Shown: one piece after another, positions 34,646 through 48,346 of the stretch
Position numbering within the stretch: the first letter of the stretch is position 1
Layout of the letters: every line of letters starts with the position of its first letter
Assembly: GCF_000612445.1 (NCBI RefSeq)
Contig: NZ_BALC01000001.1
Location: forward strand, 248,001-312,000
DNA from: Liquorilactobacillus sucicola DSM 21376 = JCM 15457
Lineage (GTDB): Bacteria > Bacillota > Bacilli > Lactobacillales > Lactobacillaceae
DNA: 64,000 bases
Reading direction: 5' to 3'
The notes under the pieces: generated by a model
Database searches by the model: none
What the model was told of the DNA's origin: nothing
Seen by the model: the letters and a program-made list of their open reading frames with translations, nothing else
Position numbers and translations under genes: made by a program

Positions 34646-35431
34646 ATGAAACAACGTGTAGTAACAGCTGTTGTAGCTTTATTGATTTTTATCCCACTGG
34701 TTATTTATGGGAGAATTCCGTTCGAAATATTATGTGTGTTGTTAGGGCTGATTGGTCTATCTGAAATATATATAATGCGAAAAAAGCTGCTGGTATCGCC
34801 TGAAGCAACTATAGGCTTTTTAGCGGCACTAATGATTATCGTGCCAGAAAAATGGCTGGCTTTCTTGCCAAATTCTGAGTGGCGTTTTAGTGCTTTTTAT
34901 TTCTTTGTGCTACTATACCTGTTGTATACAGTGGTAACACGTAATCGTTTTTCATTCGACGATGCAGGTGTTTTAGTTTTGGGGGTTCTATATACTTCTG
35001 TCGGTTTTCATTATCTGATCACAGCACGTCAAGCAGGGCTAGATGTCCTTTTTCTGATTTTGTTCACTGTTTGGGCAACTGACAGCGGAGCTTATATGGT
35101 TGGCCGCAGATTTGGTAAGAATAAACTTGCTCCCCATATCAGTCCAAACAAAACATGGGAAGGCACTATCGGCGGATCAGTGATTGCTTTGATAATTGGA
35201 GGGGTATATACGTACTTTTTCCCACAGGTATATAATTGGGGTACGATGCTGCTGGTAATACTTTTGGCTTCTGTTGTTGGTCAACTGGGTGATCTTGTTG
35301 AATCTGCATTAAAACGGTACTATGGTGTTAAAGACTCAGGTCGGATTCTGCCGGGACATGGTGGAATTCTTGATCGCTTTGATTCGCTGCTTTTCGTATT
35401 ACCAGTCATGCACTTTGTCGGATTAATTTGA
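34646..35431 (+). CDS. cdsA: phosphatidate cytidylyltransferase
   Basis: A polytopic membrane enzyme of 261 residues forming CDP-diacylglycerol. It has about seven hydrophobic segments and the C-terminal signature DLVESALKRYYGVKDSG followed by LPGHGGILDRFDSL. ISPNKTWEGTIGG is also present. It acts downstream of PlsC. Confidence 0.96.
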   Translation: MKQRVVTAVVALLIFIPLVIYGRIPFEILCVLLGLIGLSEIYIMRKKLLVSPEATIGFLAALMIIVPEKWLAFLPNSEWRFSAFYFFVLLYLLYTVVTRNRFSFDDAGVLVLGVLYTSVGFHYLITARQAGLDVLFLILFTVWATDSGAYMVGRRFGKNKLAPHISPNKTWEGTIGGSVIALIIGGVYTYFFPQVYNWGTMLLVILLASVVGQLGDLVESALKRYYGVKDSGRILPGHGGILDRFDSLLFVLPVMHFVGLI

Positions 35432-35468
35432 CGATTTGACTTTTTGCTCATAATGAAAGGAATATTGT

Positions 35469-36746
35469 ATGATTACAACTATCATCACTTTTATTATTAT
35501 ATTTGGAATTCTTGTACTTGTGCATGAATTTGGCCATTTTTATTTTGCTAAAAGGGCAAATATACTTGTCCGCGAGTTTTCGATTGGGATGGGCCCTAAG
35601 ATTTTTTCCTACCATAAGAACGCAACAACTTATACGATTCGGATACTCCCTTTAGGCGGTTATGTCAGAATGGCTGGTCTAGAAGATGATGACGACTCCT
35701 TAAAAGCAGGAAAAATCGTCACACTGATTCTGGATAGCCAAGGAAAAGTTGATAAAATCAATACAAGCCAAAAGAAAATGCTTTTAAATGGAATTCCGTT
35801 GCAAGTAGTGAAGTGGGATCTGGAAAAAGAATTGTGGATTGAAGGGTATGAAAATGGCGATGAGGATAAGTATCATCGTTATACGGTTGCACATGATGCC
35901 TCTGTTATTGAAGAAGATGGAACAGAGGTCAGAATTGCTCCATTAGATGTCCAATTTCAATCTGCCAAGTTGTACCAAAGAATGCTGACTAATTTTGCGG
36001 GACCGCTTAACAATTTTATCTTAGCGATTGTTGCGTTTACCCTCGTAGCTGTAATGCAAGGAGGAGTTCTTAGTTCAACCAACGGAATCGGGAAAATTGT
36101 AGATGGTTCAGCTGCCGATAGAGCTGGCTTGAAAGTGAATGATAAAATTGTCGCAGTCAATAATAAAAAAACCGCTACTTGGGAAGAACTAGTTGCTCAG
36201 ATTAGTAAGCAAGGTGGCAAAAAGACGGACCTGTTGATAGAAAGAGACGGAAAAAAGCATAAAGTTGAGCTGACACCGAAATCAAGGGAAAGTAACGGTC
36301 AAAAGATTGGACAAATCGGTATTGAATCGAAGATGAATAAGAACAGCTCCCCATTGGCGATAATCACCTATGGTTTTACTGAAACATGGGGAATGATTGT
36401 GGCAATTTTCAGTGCGCTGGTCGGAATGTTTACTAAAGGGTTCAGTTTGAATGACCTTGGCGGTCCTGTTGCGATGTATTCATATACCTCACAAGCAGCA
36501 AAATATGGTGTTGTCAATGTTATTCGCCTGCTGGCTTTTCTCTCAGTCAATTTGGGTGTTGTTAATTTATTACCAATACCAGCGTTGGATGGTGGAAAAC
36601 TGTTACTGAATGTTGTTGAAGGTATCAGGCGCAAGCCAATTTCACCTGAGAAGGAAGGAATCATTACTTTAATTGGATTTGGTTTCTTGATGTTGTTGAT
36701 GGTGCTTGTTACATGGAATGATATCCAGCGTTATTTCTTCAATTAA
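35469..36746 (+). CDS. rseP: site-2 (RIP) metalloprotease RseP/EcsB-type
   Basis: An intramembrane protease of 425 residues. The zinc motif LVHEFGHFYFAKR (HExxH) lies in the first span and the third ligand in NLLPIPALDGG near the end. A PDZ domain (GSAADRAGLKVNDKIVAVNN) lies between. It cleaves anti-sigma factors and signal-peptide remnants in the membrane. It follows cdsA in the classical order. Confidence 0.96.
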   Translation: MITTIITFIIIFGILVLVHEFGHFYFAKRANILVREFSIGMGPKIFSYHKNATTYTIRILPLGGYVRMAGLEDDDDSLKAGKIVTLILDSQGKVDKINTSQKKMLLNGIPLQVVKWDLEKELWIEGYENGDEDKYHRYTVAHDASVIEEDGTEVRIAPLDVQFQSAKLYQRMLTNFAGPLNNFILAIVAFTLVAVMQGGVLSSTNGIGKIVDGSAADRAGLKVNDKIVAVNNKKTATWEELVAQISKQGGKKTDLLIERDGKKHKVELTPKSRESNGQKIGQIGIESKMNKNSSPLAIITYGFTETWGMIVAIFSALVGMFTKGFSLNDLGGPVAMYSYTSQAAKYGVVNVIRLLAFLSVNLGVVNLLPIPALDGGKLLLNVVEGIRRKPISPEKEGIITLIGFGFLMLLMVLVTWNDIQRYFFN

Positions 36747-36781
36747 ATTTGTAAGGAATACAACTAAGTTATCAGTGCTAG

Positions 36782-38521
<1,740 letters not shown>

Positions 38522-38558
38522 TCTGCCAACCAGCGGCTAATTTAATAATAACAATTAG

Positions 38559-38596
38559 GCTGGAATAAATGATGAATTTGTTCCAGCTTTTTATGA
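38559..38596 (+). terminator. terminator of proS
   Basis: GGCTGGAATAAAT pairs with ATTTGTTCCAGCT (one G-T pair), followed by five T. It precedes polC and rules out an earlier polC start. Confidence 0.8.
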
Positions 38597-38619
38597 ATTG
38601 TAAAGGAAGGATAATCACT

Positions 38620-41600
38620 TTGGAACTTGATAAACAATCGTTGTTCCGTAAATTACTTGAGCAAATCAAGTGGGAACCTTCTCCAGAACAGGAAGAAACT
38701 TTAGCTGGAACAGAGATAAAAAAAGTTGAAGTCCATCGAAAATCCCAAAAATGGGGTTTTGTGATTCAAACAAACGATGTCTGGCCTTTTTCAACCTTCT
38801 TGGAGTTCTGGCAGCATCTTAAAGTAGGCTTCAAGGAGATTGCAGAAACTGATATTATTATTAAAACTGTTTCACCACATCTAAGTGATAAAAATCTTGG
38901 AGAGTACTGGGAATGGGTCGTGAAAAATTGTGAAATAAAATCATCCCTTGTCCAAGAACTGTGCAACAGCAATGTTCCATATCTTGATGGTAATCGTGTG
39001 ATGTTTATTGCTGATAACGAAGTTGTTAAGAATTTTTTGACAACGCAGGCTTTAGGTCCAATTGAACAGGAGTACCAAAAACTTGGATTTCCTAGTTTCT
39101 CCATTCAAACTTTGATTGATGCATCGAAATCACAAAAAAAGATCAATGAGTTCAAAGAAAGAAAGGCCAAATCGGATGCCGAACTTGCTCAGAAGGCGGT
39201 TGAGGCAATTAAGAAACAGAACAAACAAAAGAAAGAAAACAAAGATGCACTGCCTGTTATCGAAGGACCAGTTATGTTGGGTAAAAAGATTGATAACAGA
39301 GAACAGCCGCAGCAAATGGTCGACATCACTGAAGAAGAAAGATCAGTCATCGTCCAAGGATATATTTTTGACAAGGAGGTTCGCAAACTGCGTTCGTCGC
39401 GTGAATTGTTGATCATCAAAATAACTGATTACAGTTCATCGATCGTTGTTAAGAAATTCTCGCGGACAGATGAAGACGAAGCATGTTTCAATGCGATTCA
39501 AGAAGGACAATGGGTCAAAGTTCGAGGAAGCGTGCAAGAAGACAACTTTATGCATGATCTTGTTATCAATGCATATGATATCAATCAGATCCCGCACAGT
39601 TCACGACAAGATACAGCGCCGCAAAATGAGAAAAGGGCAGAACTTCATCTTCACACAAACATGAGTATGATGGATGCAACGAATAGTATTACAAGTTATG
39701 TTGAACAGGCAGCTAAATGGGGTCAAAAGGCAATTGCAGTAACGGATCATAGCACATTACAAGCTTTTCCAGAAGCACATATAGCTGGTCAGAAGAATAA
39801 TATCAAGATTCTGTACGGAGTTGAGGCGAATGTGGTAGATGACGGCACTCCGATCGGATATAATAGTGCACACATCCCGCTAAGAGATGCTACTTATGTT
39901 GTTTTTGATACCGAAACTACGGGGCTGTCTGCACGTTATGATAAAGTGATTGAATTATCAGCCGTGAAAATGAATAAAGGAAATGTAATTGCTCAGTTTG
40001 AAGAATTCATCGATCCAGGACATCCTCTTTCACAAACAACGATCAATTTGACAAGTATTACGGATGATATGGTTCGTGGTTCTAAGAGTGAAGCAGAAGT
40101 TTTTAAGCTTTTTCAGGATTTTTGCAAGGATTGTATTATTGTTGGACATAACGCGACCTTTGATGTTGACTTCATGAATACTGGTTATGCACGGCATGAC
40201 CTGCCGCTTATCACGGAACCATGGATCGACACACTGACTTTAGCACGTCTGCTATACCCACAGTTGAAAAGTTTTCGGTTGAATAAACTGACAAAAATGC
40301 TAAATGTTAACTTGGAACATCATCATCGTGCTATTTACGATGCGGAAGCGACAGGACATATTTATTTTGCAATGTTGAAAGAAGCTGAAGAAAAGTATCA
40401 TATAGAGTATCATGACCAGTTGAACGATTATGTGGGTGAAAGTGCGGCGTATAAACATGAACATCCATTTCATGCGACCATTCTTGCCGTAACACAAGCT
40501 GGGTTAAAAAATCTTTTTAAATTAGCATCTTTATCAATGGTCAAATATTTTTACCGTATCCCGCGTATTCCGCGTTCAGAGTTAACTAAGTACCGTGAGG
40601 GTCTAATCATCGGGTCCGCGTGTTCCAGTGGTGAGGTTTTTACTGCAATGATGCAAAAGGGCTATAGTGAAGCTAAAGAAAAAGCGATGTTTTACGATTA
40701 TCTTGAAATACAACCTAAACCATTGTATGCGCCTTTACTAGAACAGGAACTAGTCAAAGATTCACAGAATTTGGAAGAGATCATCAAAAACATGGTAGAT
40801 TTAGGTAAAGAATTGAAAAAGCCGGTGGTTGCAACCGGAGATGTTCATTTTATGAATAAGGAAGATGCAATTTATCGCAAGATTCTGATTCACTCGCAGG
40901 GTGGAGCGAATCCGCTTAACCGGATCAAACAATTACCTGATGCTCATTTCAGAACAACCGATGAAATGCTGGCGGAGTTTTCCTTTTTAGGAGAAGAAGA
41001 CGCAAAAAAAGTTGTTGTTACTGACCCTAACGCTGTAGTAGATATGGCGGATGAGATTACGCCAGTCAAGGATAAGCTATATACACCCAAGATGGATGGA
41101 GCGGAAGACCAGATCAAAGAGTTGACGATGGACAAGGCCCATGAGCTTTATGGCGATGAACTGCCAGAGATCGTACAAAAACGTTTAGACAAAGAACTCA
41201 AGAGTGTTATTGGAAATGGCTTTTCAGTTATATATCTAATTGCACAAAAGCTGGTGTTTAAGTCAAATAAAGATGGATATTTAGTTGGTTCGCGTGGTTC
41301 TGTCGGGTCAAGTCTGGTTGCTACAATGGCTGGAATTACTGAAGTAAATCCGCTCCCGCCGCATTACCGCTGTCCCAAGTGCAAATGGAGTCATTTTTAT
41401 GAAAAAGGCGAATACGGTTCTGGATACGACTTACCTGAAAAAAAATGTCCTGAATGCAAAACAGAATTGGTGAAGGATGGTCATGATATCCCATTTGAAA
41501 CCTTCCTTGGTTTTTATGGTAACAAAGTACCAGATATTGATTTGAACTTTTCGGGTGATTACCAGCCAATCGCGCATAATTATACGAAGGTCTTATTTGG

Positions 41601-42963
41601 AGAAAAGAATGTTTACCGTGCCGGAACAATCGGAACCGTTGCCGATAAAACAGCTTATGGGTATGTCAAAGCATATGAACGTGATACGGAACAGACACTC
41701 AGGAATGCAGAAATCGATCGTTTGGCGAAGGGTGCGACCGGAGTCAAGCGAACAACTGGGCAGCATCCTGCGGGGATTATCGTTGTACCTGATTACATGG
41801 ATATTTATGATTTCACGCCAATCCAGTATCCGGCTGATGATTTATCCGCTGCATGGCAAACGACTCACTTTGATTTCCATTCAATCCACGATAATATTCT
41901 TAAACTAGATATTCTAGGTCATGATGATCCGACTATGATTAGAATGCTGCAAGATCTTTCTGGAATTGATCCTAAGACTATCCCTCCAACTGATCCTGGC
42001 ATCATGCAGCTTTTCTCGGGCACTGAGATTTTAAATGTGACACCTGAACAGATCAACTCTAATACTGGAACGCTAGGTATTCCAGAATTTGGCACGCGCT
42101 TCGTGCGGGGAATGTTGGAAGAAACCGAACCTAAAACATTTTCTGAGTTGTTGAAGATTTCAGGATTGTCTCATGGGACTGATGTTTGGTTGGGAAATGC
42201 CGAGGAACTGATTAAAAATGGAACAGTTACAATGCCTGAGGTTATTGGTTGTCGTGATGATATTATGATGGATTTGATTCACATGGGTGTTGAAGCTGAT
42301 CGTGCTTTCAAAATAATGGAGCATGTGCGAAAAGGCCGTGGAATACCGGACGATTGGCAAAAGGAAATGCGTGAGGCTAAGGTTCCTGAATGGTATATTG
42401 AGGCTTGTTTGAAGATCAAATACATGTTCCCTAAAGCTCATGCAGCAGCTTATGTCATGATGGCTCTGCGCATCGCCTACTTCAAAGTCTATTTTCCACT
42501 TCTTTATTACTCTGCATATTTCAGTGTTCGTGCGGATGATTTTGACTTGATAGCAATGTCACGTGGAAAAGATGGCGTTAAGGCTGCTATGAAGGAAATT
42601 ACTGACAAGGGAATGGATGCCTCGACCAAAGAAAAAAATCTCTTGACAGTGCTGGAACTGGCCAATGAAATGCTGGAACGCGGTTTTAATTTTCAGATGG
42701 TCAACATTAAAAAATCTGAAGTTTCAACTTGGAAAATCGAGGGGAATAGTTTAATTGCACCGTTTGACGCTGTCCCAGGACTGGGAACTAATGTTGCCAA
42801 ACAGGTCGTGGCAGCGCGGGAAGAGAAGCCGTTCTTGTCGAAAGAAGATCTTGCTAAAAGAGGAAAAGTTTCTAAAACATTAATTGATTTTATGACTGAA
42901 AACCATGTTTTAGATGATTTACCAGATGAGAATCAATTAAGCTTGTTTGATTCGATGTTCTAG
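38620..42963 (+). CDS. polC: DNA polymerase III PolC-type alpha subunit
   Basis: The replicative polymerase of low-GC Gram-positives, about 1447 residues. Order: N-terminal domain, OB-fold, split PHP domain ([17 protein letters not shown]), 3'-5' exonuclease inserted in PHP (FDTETTGL near residue 430; [11 protein letters not shown]), zinc-binding CPKC/CPEC pair near 917-947, polymerase palm (DIDLNFSGD near 975), and the C-terminal clamp-binding end QLSLFDSMF. The TTG at 38620 with AAGGAAGG 10 nt before is chosen; longer readings begin inside the proS terminator. A hairpin follows the stop. Confidence 0.97.
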   Translation: MELDKQSLFRKLLEQIKWEPSPEQEETLAGTEIKKVEVHRKSQKWGFVIQTNDVWPFSTFLEFWQHLKVGFKEIAETDIIIKTVSPHLSDKNLGEYWEWVVKNCEIKSSLVQELCNSNVPYLDGNRVMFIADNEVVKNFLTTQALGPIEQEYQKLGFPSFSIQTLIDASKSQKKINEFKERKAKSDAELAQKAVEAIKKQNKQKKENKDALPVIEGPVMLGKKIDNREQPQQMVDITEEERSVIVQGYIFDKEVRKLRSSRELLIIKITDYSSSIVVKKFSRTDEDEACFNAIQEGQWVKVRGSVQEDNFMHDLVINAYDINQIPHSSRQDTAPQNEKRAELHLHTNMSMMDATNSITSYVEQAAKWGQKAIAVTDHSTLQAFPEAHIAGQKNNIKILYGVEANVVDDGTPIGYNSAHIPLRDATYVVFDTETTGLSARYDKVIELSAVKMNKGNVIAQFEEFIDPGHPLSQTTINLTSITDDMVRGSKSEAEVFKLFQDFCKDCIIVGHNATFDVDFMNTGYARHDLPLITEPWIDTLTLARLLYPQLKSFRLNKLTKMLNVNLEHHHRAIYDAEATGHIYFAMLKEAEEKYHIEYHDQLNDYVGESAAYKHEHPFHATILAVTQAGLKNLFKLASLSMVKYFYRIPRIPRSELTKYREGLIIGSACSSGEVFTAMMQKGYSEAKEKAMFYDYLEIQPKPLYAPLLEQELVKDSQNLEEIIKNMVDLGKELKKPVVATGDVHFMNKEDAIYRKILIHSQGGANPLNRIKQLPDAHFRTTDEMLAEFSFLGEEDAKKVVVTDPNAVVDMADEITPVKDKLYTPKMDGAEDQIKELTMDKAHELYGDELPEIVQKRLDKELKSVIGNGFSVIYLIAQKLVFKSNKDGYLVGSRGSVGSSLVATMAGITEVNPLPPHYRCPKCKWSHFYEKGEYGSGYDLPEKKCPECKTELVKDGHDIPFETFLGFYGNKVPDIDLNFSGDYQPIAHNYTKVLFGEKNVYRAGTIGTVADKTAYGYVKAYERDTEQTLRNAEIDRLAKGATGVKRTTGQHPAGIIVVPDYMDIYDFTPIQYPADDLSAAWQTTHFDFHSIHDNILKLDILGHDDPTMIRMLQDLSGIDPKTIPPTDPGIMQLFSGTEILNVTPEQINSNTGTLGIPEFGTRFVRGMLEETEPKTFSELLKISGLSHGTDVWLGNAEELIKNGTVTMPEVIGCRDDIMMDLIHMGVEADRAFKIMEHVRKGRGIPDDWQKEMREAKVPEWYIEACLKIKYMFPKAHAAAYVMMALRIAYFKVYFPLLYYSAYFSVRADDFDLIAMSRGKDGVKAAMKEITDKGMDASTKEKNLLTVLELANEMLERGFNFQMVNIKKSEVSTWKIEGNSLIAPFDAVPGLGTNVAKQVVAAREEKPFLSKEDLAKRGKVSKTLIDFMTENHVLDDLPDENQLSLFDSMF

Positions 42964-43053
42964 TACTTCTTAAAAAGCGGACTTTTTCAGTAACCAGAGT
43001 TGTTTAAACAGTGTTTTTATGTTAATATTGAGGATGTAATTAGATAACTCGTT

Positions 43054-43085
43054 AAGAGTGAGCAGTGATGCTCGCTCTTTTTATT
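43054..43085 (+). terminator. terminator of polC
   Basis: AAGAGTGAGC and GCTCGCTCTTT form a 9-10 bp stem around a six-base loop, with a T-run. Confidence 0.8.
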
Positions 43086-43138
43086 GCAACTACTGAAGTG
43101 AATAAGTAGAATCGGAAAAGTTATAGGGAGGTCAATGC

Positions 43139-43612
43139 GTGAGTACCGTAGTAAAGACAGTTACTGAGCTAGTTACACCTATTTTGGAAGCGAACAATTT
43201 CGAATTGGTCGATATTGAATTTGTGAAGGAAGGTAAAAGCTGGTATCTACGTGTTTTTATCGATAAAGAAAATGGGATTAACATAGAAGAATGTGCTTTG
43301 GTAAGTGATCAGCTAAGTGAAAAACTTGACTCTTGCGACCCTGATCCGATTCCCCAGGCATATTATCTTGAAGTTTCTTCGCCAGGGGCTGAACGTCCAC
43401 TTAAAAAGCCACGTGACTTTGAGAGAGCACTGAATAAATATATTCATGTTTCGTTGTATCAACAGCTTGACGGAGAGAAAATCTATGAAGGAACATTGAT
43501 TGCTTTGAGTGATGAGAATCTAACACTTGAATATATGGACAAGACACGTAAAAAAACAGTCAAATTAAAACGCAAACAGATTGCCCAAGCACGCTTGGCT
43601 ATCAAATTCTAA
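43139..43612 (+). CDS. rimP: ribosome maturation factor RimP
   Basis: A protein of 157 residues required for 30S maturation: [35 protein letters not shown] and [14 protein letters not shown] are family hallmarks. GTG start behind GGGAGG. First gene of the nusA-infB operon. Confidence 0.96.
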   Translation: MSTVVKTVTELVTPILEANNFELVDIEFVKEGKSWYLRVFIDKENGINIEECALVSDQLSEKLDSCDPDPIPQAYYLEVSSPGAERPLKKPRDFERALNKYIHVSLYQQLDGEKIYEGTLIALSDENLTLEYMDKTRKKTVKLKRKQIAQARLAIKF

Positions 43613-43636
43613 TTATTAATAAGGAGAAAAAGTAAG

Positions 43637-44737
43637 ATGAGTAAGGAACTGTTGAATGCCTTAGATGCATTAGAGAAGGAAAAGGGCATAAAGAAACAAG
43701 TTGTGCTTGAAGCACTTGAAGCTGCATTGGTTTCGGCGTATAAGCGCAATTATGGACAGGCTCAGAATGTTGAAGTTGATTTTGACCAAAACGGCGGCGA
43801 TATCCACGTTTATGCGGTTAAAGAAGTTGTTGACGAGGTGTTTGATTCGCGTCTGGAAGTCAGTCTAAAAGAGGCTCTTCAAATTAACAAGGCATACGAG
43901 GTCGGTGATACTATCCGTTTTGAAGTGACACCAAAGAACTTTGGACGGATTGCTGCGCAAACAGCTAAGCAGGTTATCATGCAACGGGTTCGTGAAGCGG
44001 AACGTGGAATTATTTATGATGAATATATCCAGTACGAGAATGAAATCGTTACTGGTGAAGTCGAACGACATGACCATCGTTATGTCTACGTAAACTTGGG
44101 ACGTGTTGAAGCTGTGCTTTCGCATCAAGATCAGATTCCAGGTGAGGAGTATAAGCCACATGATCGAATTAAGGTTTATATCTATAAAGTCGAGAATACG
44201 TCAAAAGGTCCACAGGTTTTTGTAAGCCGCTCACATCCGGATCTGTTGAAGCGTCTCTTTGAACAGGAAATTCCAGAAATCTTCGATGGAACAGTTGAAA
44301 TTGTGTCGATTGCCCGCGAAGCTGGAGACCGTGCTAAAGTTGCTGTACGTTCGAACAGTGAAGGGGTTGATCCCGTTGGAACCTGTGTGGGGCCACGCGG
44401 CGAACGTGTTCAGGTTATTGTTAACGAGTTAAAAGGCGAGAATATGGATATTGTTGAATGGCGTGATGACCCAGCCGAATTCATCAGCAATGCTTTAAAT
44501 CCAGCTGAAGTGTTGAATGTGGTTTTTGATCCAGAAAATGAACGGGCCTGCACAGTAGTTGTGCCGGATGATCAACTTTCATTGGCTATCGGTAAAAAGG
44601 GACAGAATGCCCGCCTCGCTGCTAAATTAACCGGTTTTAAAATTGACATTAAATCTGAATCAGAATTTGACATAGTAGACAGCAATGAGGATGGTAGCGA
44701 GGAAATCGCGACAGATCAAGCGACAGACAATAACTGA
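43637..44737 (+). CDS. nusA: transcription termination/antitermination factor NusA
   Basis: A protein of 366 residues with the N-terminal RNAP-binding domain, S1 domain (VTGEVERHDHRYVYVNLG), then KH1/KH2 (DPVGTCVGPRGERVQ; LSLAIGKKGQNARLAAKL). The acidic repeats of proteobacterial NusA are absent, as usual in Firmicutes. Confidence 0.97.
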   Translation: MSKELLNALDALEKEKGIKKQVVLEALEAALVSAYKRNYGQAQNVEVDFDQNGGDIHVYAVKEVVDEVFDSRLEVSLKEALQINKAYEVGDTIRFEVTPKNFGRIAAQTAKQVIMQRVREAERGIIYDEYIQYENEIVTGEVERHDHRYVYVNLGRVEAVLSHQDQIPGEEYKPHDRIKVYIYKVENTSKGPQVFVSRSHPDLLKRLFEQEIPEIFDGTVEIVSIAREAGDRAKVAVRSNSEGVDPVGTCVGPRGERVQVIVNELKGENMDIVEWRDDPAEFISNALNPAEVLNVVFDPENERACTVVVPDDQLSLAIGKKGQNARLAAKLTGFKIDIKSESEFDIVDSNEDGSEEIATDQATDNN

Positions 44738-44750
44738 GGAGGGTATGTAA

Positions 44751-45053
44751 ATGGCTCGTAAGCGAAAGATACCAATGCGTAAAGATATTGTAACTGGTGA
44801 GATGAAACCTAAAAAAGAATTGGTACGTGTAGTAAAAAATAAGGAGAATGAAGTCAGCCTAGATCCAACTGGTAAAAAAGCTGGTCGAGGTGCTTATATC
44901 TGCTTGGATGTTGATATTGCTAAAAAGGCCCGCTCTGAGCGGACTTTCGATAAAGTTTTTGAGACTGAGATCCCTGCTGAATTTTATGATGAGTTAGTTG
45001 AATATGTTGACCATCAGGCGGCTCGACGCGAGTTGTTTGGAAATGAAAAATAA
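44751..45053 (+). CDS. rnpM: YlxR family RNA-binding protein RnpM
   Basis: A basic protein of 100 residues: RKRKIPMRKDIVTGEMKPKKELVRVVK and GRGAYICLD match the YlxR fold, reported as an RNase P modulator in Bacillus. It sits between nusA and the L7Ae-like gene. Confidence 0.92.
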   Translation: MARKRKIPMRKDIVTGEMKPKKELVRVVKNKENEVSLDPTGKKAGRGAYICLDVDIAKKARSERTFDKVFETEIPAEFYDELVEYVDHQAARRELFGNEK

Positions 45054-45351
45054 ACAAAAAATACTCCAGTTATTAGGCCTTGCGCGACGTGCAAGCAAGC
45101 TTACAACTGGTGACGAAAATGTTTTAAAAAAAATTCGGACAAAAAAGACATACTTCGTTTTTGTAGCAAGCGATTGTTCAGATGCTACACTCAAAAAGTA
45201 TACAGATAAATGTCAGAGTTATCAGATTACAATGGATAACAGCTTTACTCAAGCTGAACTCAGTAGTGCAATAGGAATGCAACGCAAGATTATTGCAGTC
45301 GATGATAGTGGCTTTAGTCGGAAATTTACTATACTATTAGAACGAGAGTAG
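45043..45351 (+). CDS. L7Ae-family ribosomal-like protein (YlxQ)
   Basis: About 102 residues with the L7Ae/L30e/S12e/Gadd45 fold: LQLLGLARRASKLTTGDENVL then a hydrophobic strand (TYFVFVASDCSDAT). It probably binds K-turn RNA. It overlaps rnpM by 11 nt; ATG 45043 is chosen because the family begins KNKQKILQLLGLA. Confidence 0.88.
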   Translation: MKNKQKILQLLGLARRASKLTTGDENVLKKIRTKKTYFVFVASDCSDATLKKYTDKCQSYQITMDNSFTQAELSSAIGMQRKIIAVDDSGFSRKFTILLERE

Positions 45352-45426
45352 AATTTGCGAGTTAACTTGTTATACTAAAATAACCAACTCTGAAAACGAA
45401 TTTAATCAAGATTGGAGTGTGAATGT

Positions 45427-47838
45427 ATGGGGAAAAAGCGGATTTATCAATTAGCTAAAGAATTAAAAGTCAACAGTAAGGCAGTGATTGAAATTGCACG
45501 AAAAAAAGGCTTTTCGGTCAGCAATCATATGTCAACTATAGGTGAAAATGAAGAACGACAATTGCGGGAAGCACTAACAAAGAAAGCACCGCAGGCTACG
45601 AACACTAATAAGGCGCATGCTAAAAACCAACAACAGTCAAAGCAATATAGCAGTGTTCCAAAAAAACCGGAAAATGTTCGACCAAATAATCATAAAAATG
45701 AGGTAAAGTCTATTTCTAAGAAAAACGATCAGACCCTAAAAAACAAAAAAACAGTAACGACTAATAATAAAAAGCAAGGCAACAATCAGCAAAATCGTAC
45801 CAGTAATAGCAACAGCAGCAACCAACAGAATCGTAACAACAGTAGCAGTCAGAATCGGACTGCTACTAGCGGAGGTAATACACAAAGCCGCAGTAATAAT
45901 AGTGGCCAACGCCAGACTCAGGGGAATCGTTCCAATAGTAACAATAGATTTGGAAATAACCGCTATAATCAATACGGTCAAAATAAATTCAGTAATAAAA
46001 AGAGACGTAAGAATAAAAAAGGTAACCGCCGTCAGGAAAACAAGAAACCAGCTGTTCCACCACGTAAGGATCGTCCGTTGCCAGAAACACTTGTTTACAC
46101 AGTTGGGATGAACGTAGCAGATATCGCTAAGAAGATTCATCGCGAACCGGCTGAAATAATTAAGAAACTCTTCATGATGGGTGTTATGGTTAATCAGAAT
46201 CAATCACTGGATAAAGATACGATCGAAATTTTAGCGGCTGATTACGGTATCAAGGCAGAAGAAAAAATAGAAGTTGATGTTGCTGATATCGATAAGTTCT
46301 TTGAAGAGGAACAGGAAAACAAAAAACATTTGGTACCACGTCCTCCAGTTGTTACGATCATGGGACATGTTGATCATGGTAAGACAACATTATTGGACAA
46401 GTTGCGCCATACACATGTTACTGAAGGAGAAGCCGGTGGAATTACACAGCATATTGGAGCATATCAGGTAAAACACGATAGCAAGACTATAACCTTCCTT
46501 GATACTCCTGGACATGCGGCATTTACGAATATGCGTGCACGTGGGGCTGATATCACTGATATTACTGTTTTAGTTGTAGCGGCTGATGATGGGGTTATGC
46601 CACAGACAATTGAAGCGATCAACCATGCCAAGGCGGCAGAAGTCCCAATAATTGTTGCAGTCAACAAGATTGATAAACCGGGTGCAAATCCGAACCATGT
46701 AATGGAACAGCTGGCTGAATATGAGCTGATCCCCGAAAACTGGGGCGGAGACACGATCTTTGTTGAAATTTCAGCTAAGTTCGGTAAAAATCTTGATGAG
46801 TTATTGGACATGATCCTACTGGAAGCTGAGGTTCTTGAACTTAGGGCCAATCCTAAGCAACACGGTGCGGGTTCTGTTATTGAAGCACGGCTTGATAAGG
46901 GTAAAGGAACAGTCGCATCATTATTAGTTCAGCAAGGAACTTTGCATGTTGGTGATCCAATCGTTGTTGGGAACGCCTTTGGACGTGTTCGGACAATGAT
47001 CAATGATAAGGGACAACAAATCCAAAAGGCTTTGCCAGCAACACCAGTTGAAATTACCGGTTTGAACGATGTTCCAGATTCAGGTGATCGTTTTATTGTC
47101 TTTGAAGATGAAAAAACAGCGCGTGCTGCCGGTGAAGAGCGTGCAAAGCGGGCTTTGATGAAAGAACGTAGCAATACACACCATGTCACATTGGATAACT
47201 TGTTCGATTCTCTCAAAGAGGGCGAACTGAAAGAAGTTAATGTAATCATCAAGGCAGATGTTCAGGGCTCTGTTGAAGCTCTTGCAGGAAGTCTGAAAAA
47301 AATTGAAGTTGAAGGAGTGAGAGTGAATATCATTCATCAGGCAGCTGGTGCAATAAATGAAAGTGATGTTACTCTTGCTGAGGCTTCAAATGCGATTATT
47401 ATAGGATTCAATGTACGACCAACACCACAGGCGAAATCGCAAGCAGATAGCGATAAAGTTGATATTCGTCTTCACCGCGTTATTTATCAAGCAATTGATG
47501 AGATTGAGACTGCTATGAAGGGAATGTTGGAACCTGTATACCAGGAAAAAGTTACTGGTCAGGTTGAGATTCGTGAGACCTACAAAGTATCCAAACTTGG
47601 TACTATTGGTGGCGGATATGTGACGGATGGCTATATTCAGCGTGATAGCGGCATTCGAATCATTCGTGATGGGATCGTTATCTACGAAGGCAAACTTGCA
47701 AGTTTGAAACGCTTTAAGGATGATGTTAAACAAGTCAAGCAGGGCTTTGAATGCGGTTTGATGATTGAAAAATATAATGACATAAAGGTCGGCGACCAAA
47801 TTGAAGCTTTCATTATGGAAGAAGTTCCCGCTGATTAA
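45427..47838 (+). CDS. infB: translation initiation factor IF-2
   Basis: A protein of about 803 residues. It has the N-terminal IF2N motif ([18 protein letters not shown]), a long Asn/Gln/Ser/Arg-rich disordered region (about 55-215), a second IF2N, then the GTPase domain ([24 protein letters not shown]), the beta-barrel domains and the C-terminal fMet-tRNA-binding domain. ATG 45427 follows GGAGTG. Confidence 0.97.
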   Translation: MGKKRIYQLAKELKVNSKAVIEIARKKGFSVSNHMSTIGENEERQLREALTKKAPQATNTNKAHAKNQQQSKQYSSVPKKPENVRPNNHKNEVKSISKKNDQTLKNKKTVTTNNKKQGNNQQNRTSNSNSSNQQNRNNSSSQNRTATSGGNTQSRSNNSGQRQTQGNRSNSNNRFGNNRYNQYGQNKFSNKKRRKNKKGNRRQENKKPAVPPRKDRPLPETLVYTVGMNVADIAKKIHREPAEIIKKLFMMGVMVNQNQSLDKDTIEILAADYGIKAEEKIEVDVADIDKFFEEEQENKKHLVPRPPVVTIMGHVDHGKTTLLDKLRHTHVTEGEAGGITQHIGAYQVKHDSKTITFLDTPGHAAFTNMRARGADITDITVLVVAADDGVMPQTIEAINHAKAAEVPIIVAVNKIDKPGANPNHVMEQLAEYELIPENWGGDTIFVEISAKFGKNLDELLDMILLEAEVLELRANPKQHGAGSVIEARLDKGKGTVASLLVQQGTLHVGDPIVVGNAFGRVRTMINDKGQQIQKALPATPVEITGLNDVPDSGDRFIVFEDEKTARAAGEERAKRALMKERSNTHHVTLDNLFDSLKEGELKEVNVIIKADVQGSVEALAGSLKKIEVEGVRVNIIHQAAGAINESDVTLAEASNAIIIGFNVRPTPQAKSQADSDKVDIRLHRVIYQAIDEIETAMKGMLEPVYQEKVTGQVEIRETYKVSKLGTIGGGYVTDGYIQRDSGIRIIRDGIVIYEGKLASLKRFKDDVKQVKQGFECGLMIEKYNDIKVGDQIEAFIMEEVPAD

Positions 47839-47867
47839 AAACTTTGTCTTATAAGGGGGAAAACATA

Positions 47868-48224
47868 ATGGCACAAAATTATCGTGTTGGGCGCTTGGCG
47901 CAAGAGATCCAAAAAGAAGTTAGTGATATTCTATTAAGACGAGTGCGCGATCCGCGTGTTCAAGGTGTTACGGTAACAGGGGTCGAAGTAACCGGTGATC
48001 TGCAGCAGGCAACGATTTACTACAGTATTTTATCTGAACTAGCATCTGATGGAGAAAAAACACAGATTGGTTTGGATAAAGCGACCGGGTTAATTCGTCG
48101 TGAATTAGGAGCTCGACTTAGCATTTATGTTACGCCTGAAATAAAATTTGAACGTGATGAATCGGTTCAGTATGGTGATAACATTGATCGCCTCTTAAAT
48201 AAGCTTCGCCATTCAGAAGAATAA
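47868..48224 (+). CDS. rbfA: ribosome-binding factor A
   Basis: A KH-like 30S maturation factor of 118 residues: YRVGRLAQEIQKEVSDILL, RDPRVQGVTVTGVEVTGDL and FERDESVQYGDNIDRLL. AAGGGGG lies before ATG 47868. Confidence 0.96.
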   Translation: MAQNYRVGRLAQEIQKEVSDILLRRVRDPRVQGVTVTGVEVTGDLQQATIYYSILSELASDGEKTQIGLDKATGLIRRELGARLSIYVTPEIKFERDESVQYGDNIDRLLNKLRHSEE

Positions 48225-48263
48225 AGCTGTTTTGAGTGAACTGTGTCCCGTAATTTTGAATAT

Positions 48264-48304
48264 GAAAAGGAGGGTGGATAGTTGATTCCACCTTCTTTTT
48301 TGTA
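48264..48304 (+). terminator. terminator between rbfA and truB
   Basis: GGTGGA/TCCACC core with flanking AAGGA/TCTT pairing and six T. Confidence 0.65.
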
Positions 48305-48346
48305 GTAAATTTTGAATATTAATGTATTGTTTCTGGGAGGAAAAGT

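Noticed and set aside
38569-38619. Longer N-terminus for PolC
   Set aside because: Starts inside the proS terminator; the TTG at 38620 has the ribosome site.
45736-46203. 155-residue leftward frame opposite the IF-2 low-complexity region
   Set aside because: Ile/Thr/Val repeats arise from reverse reading of the Asn-rich codons.
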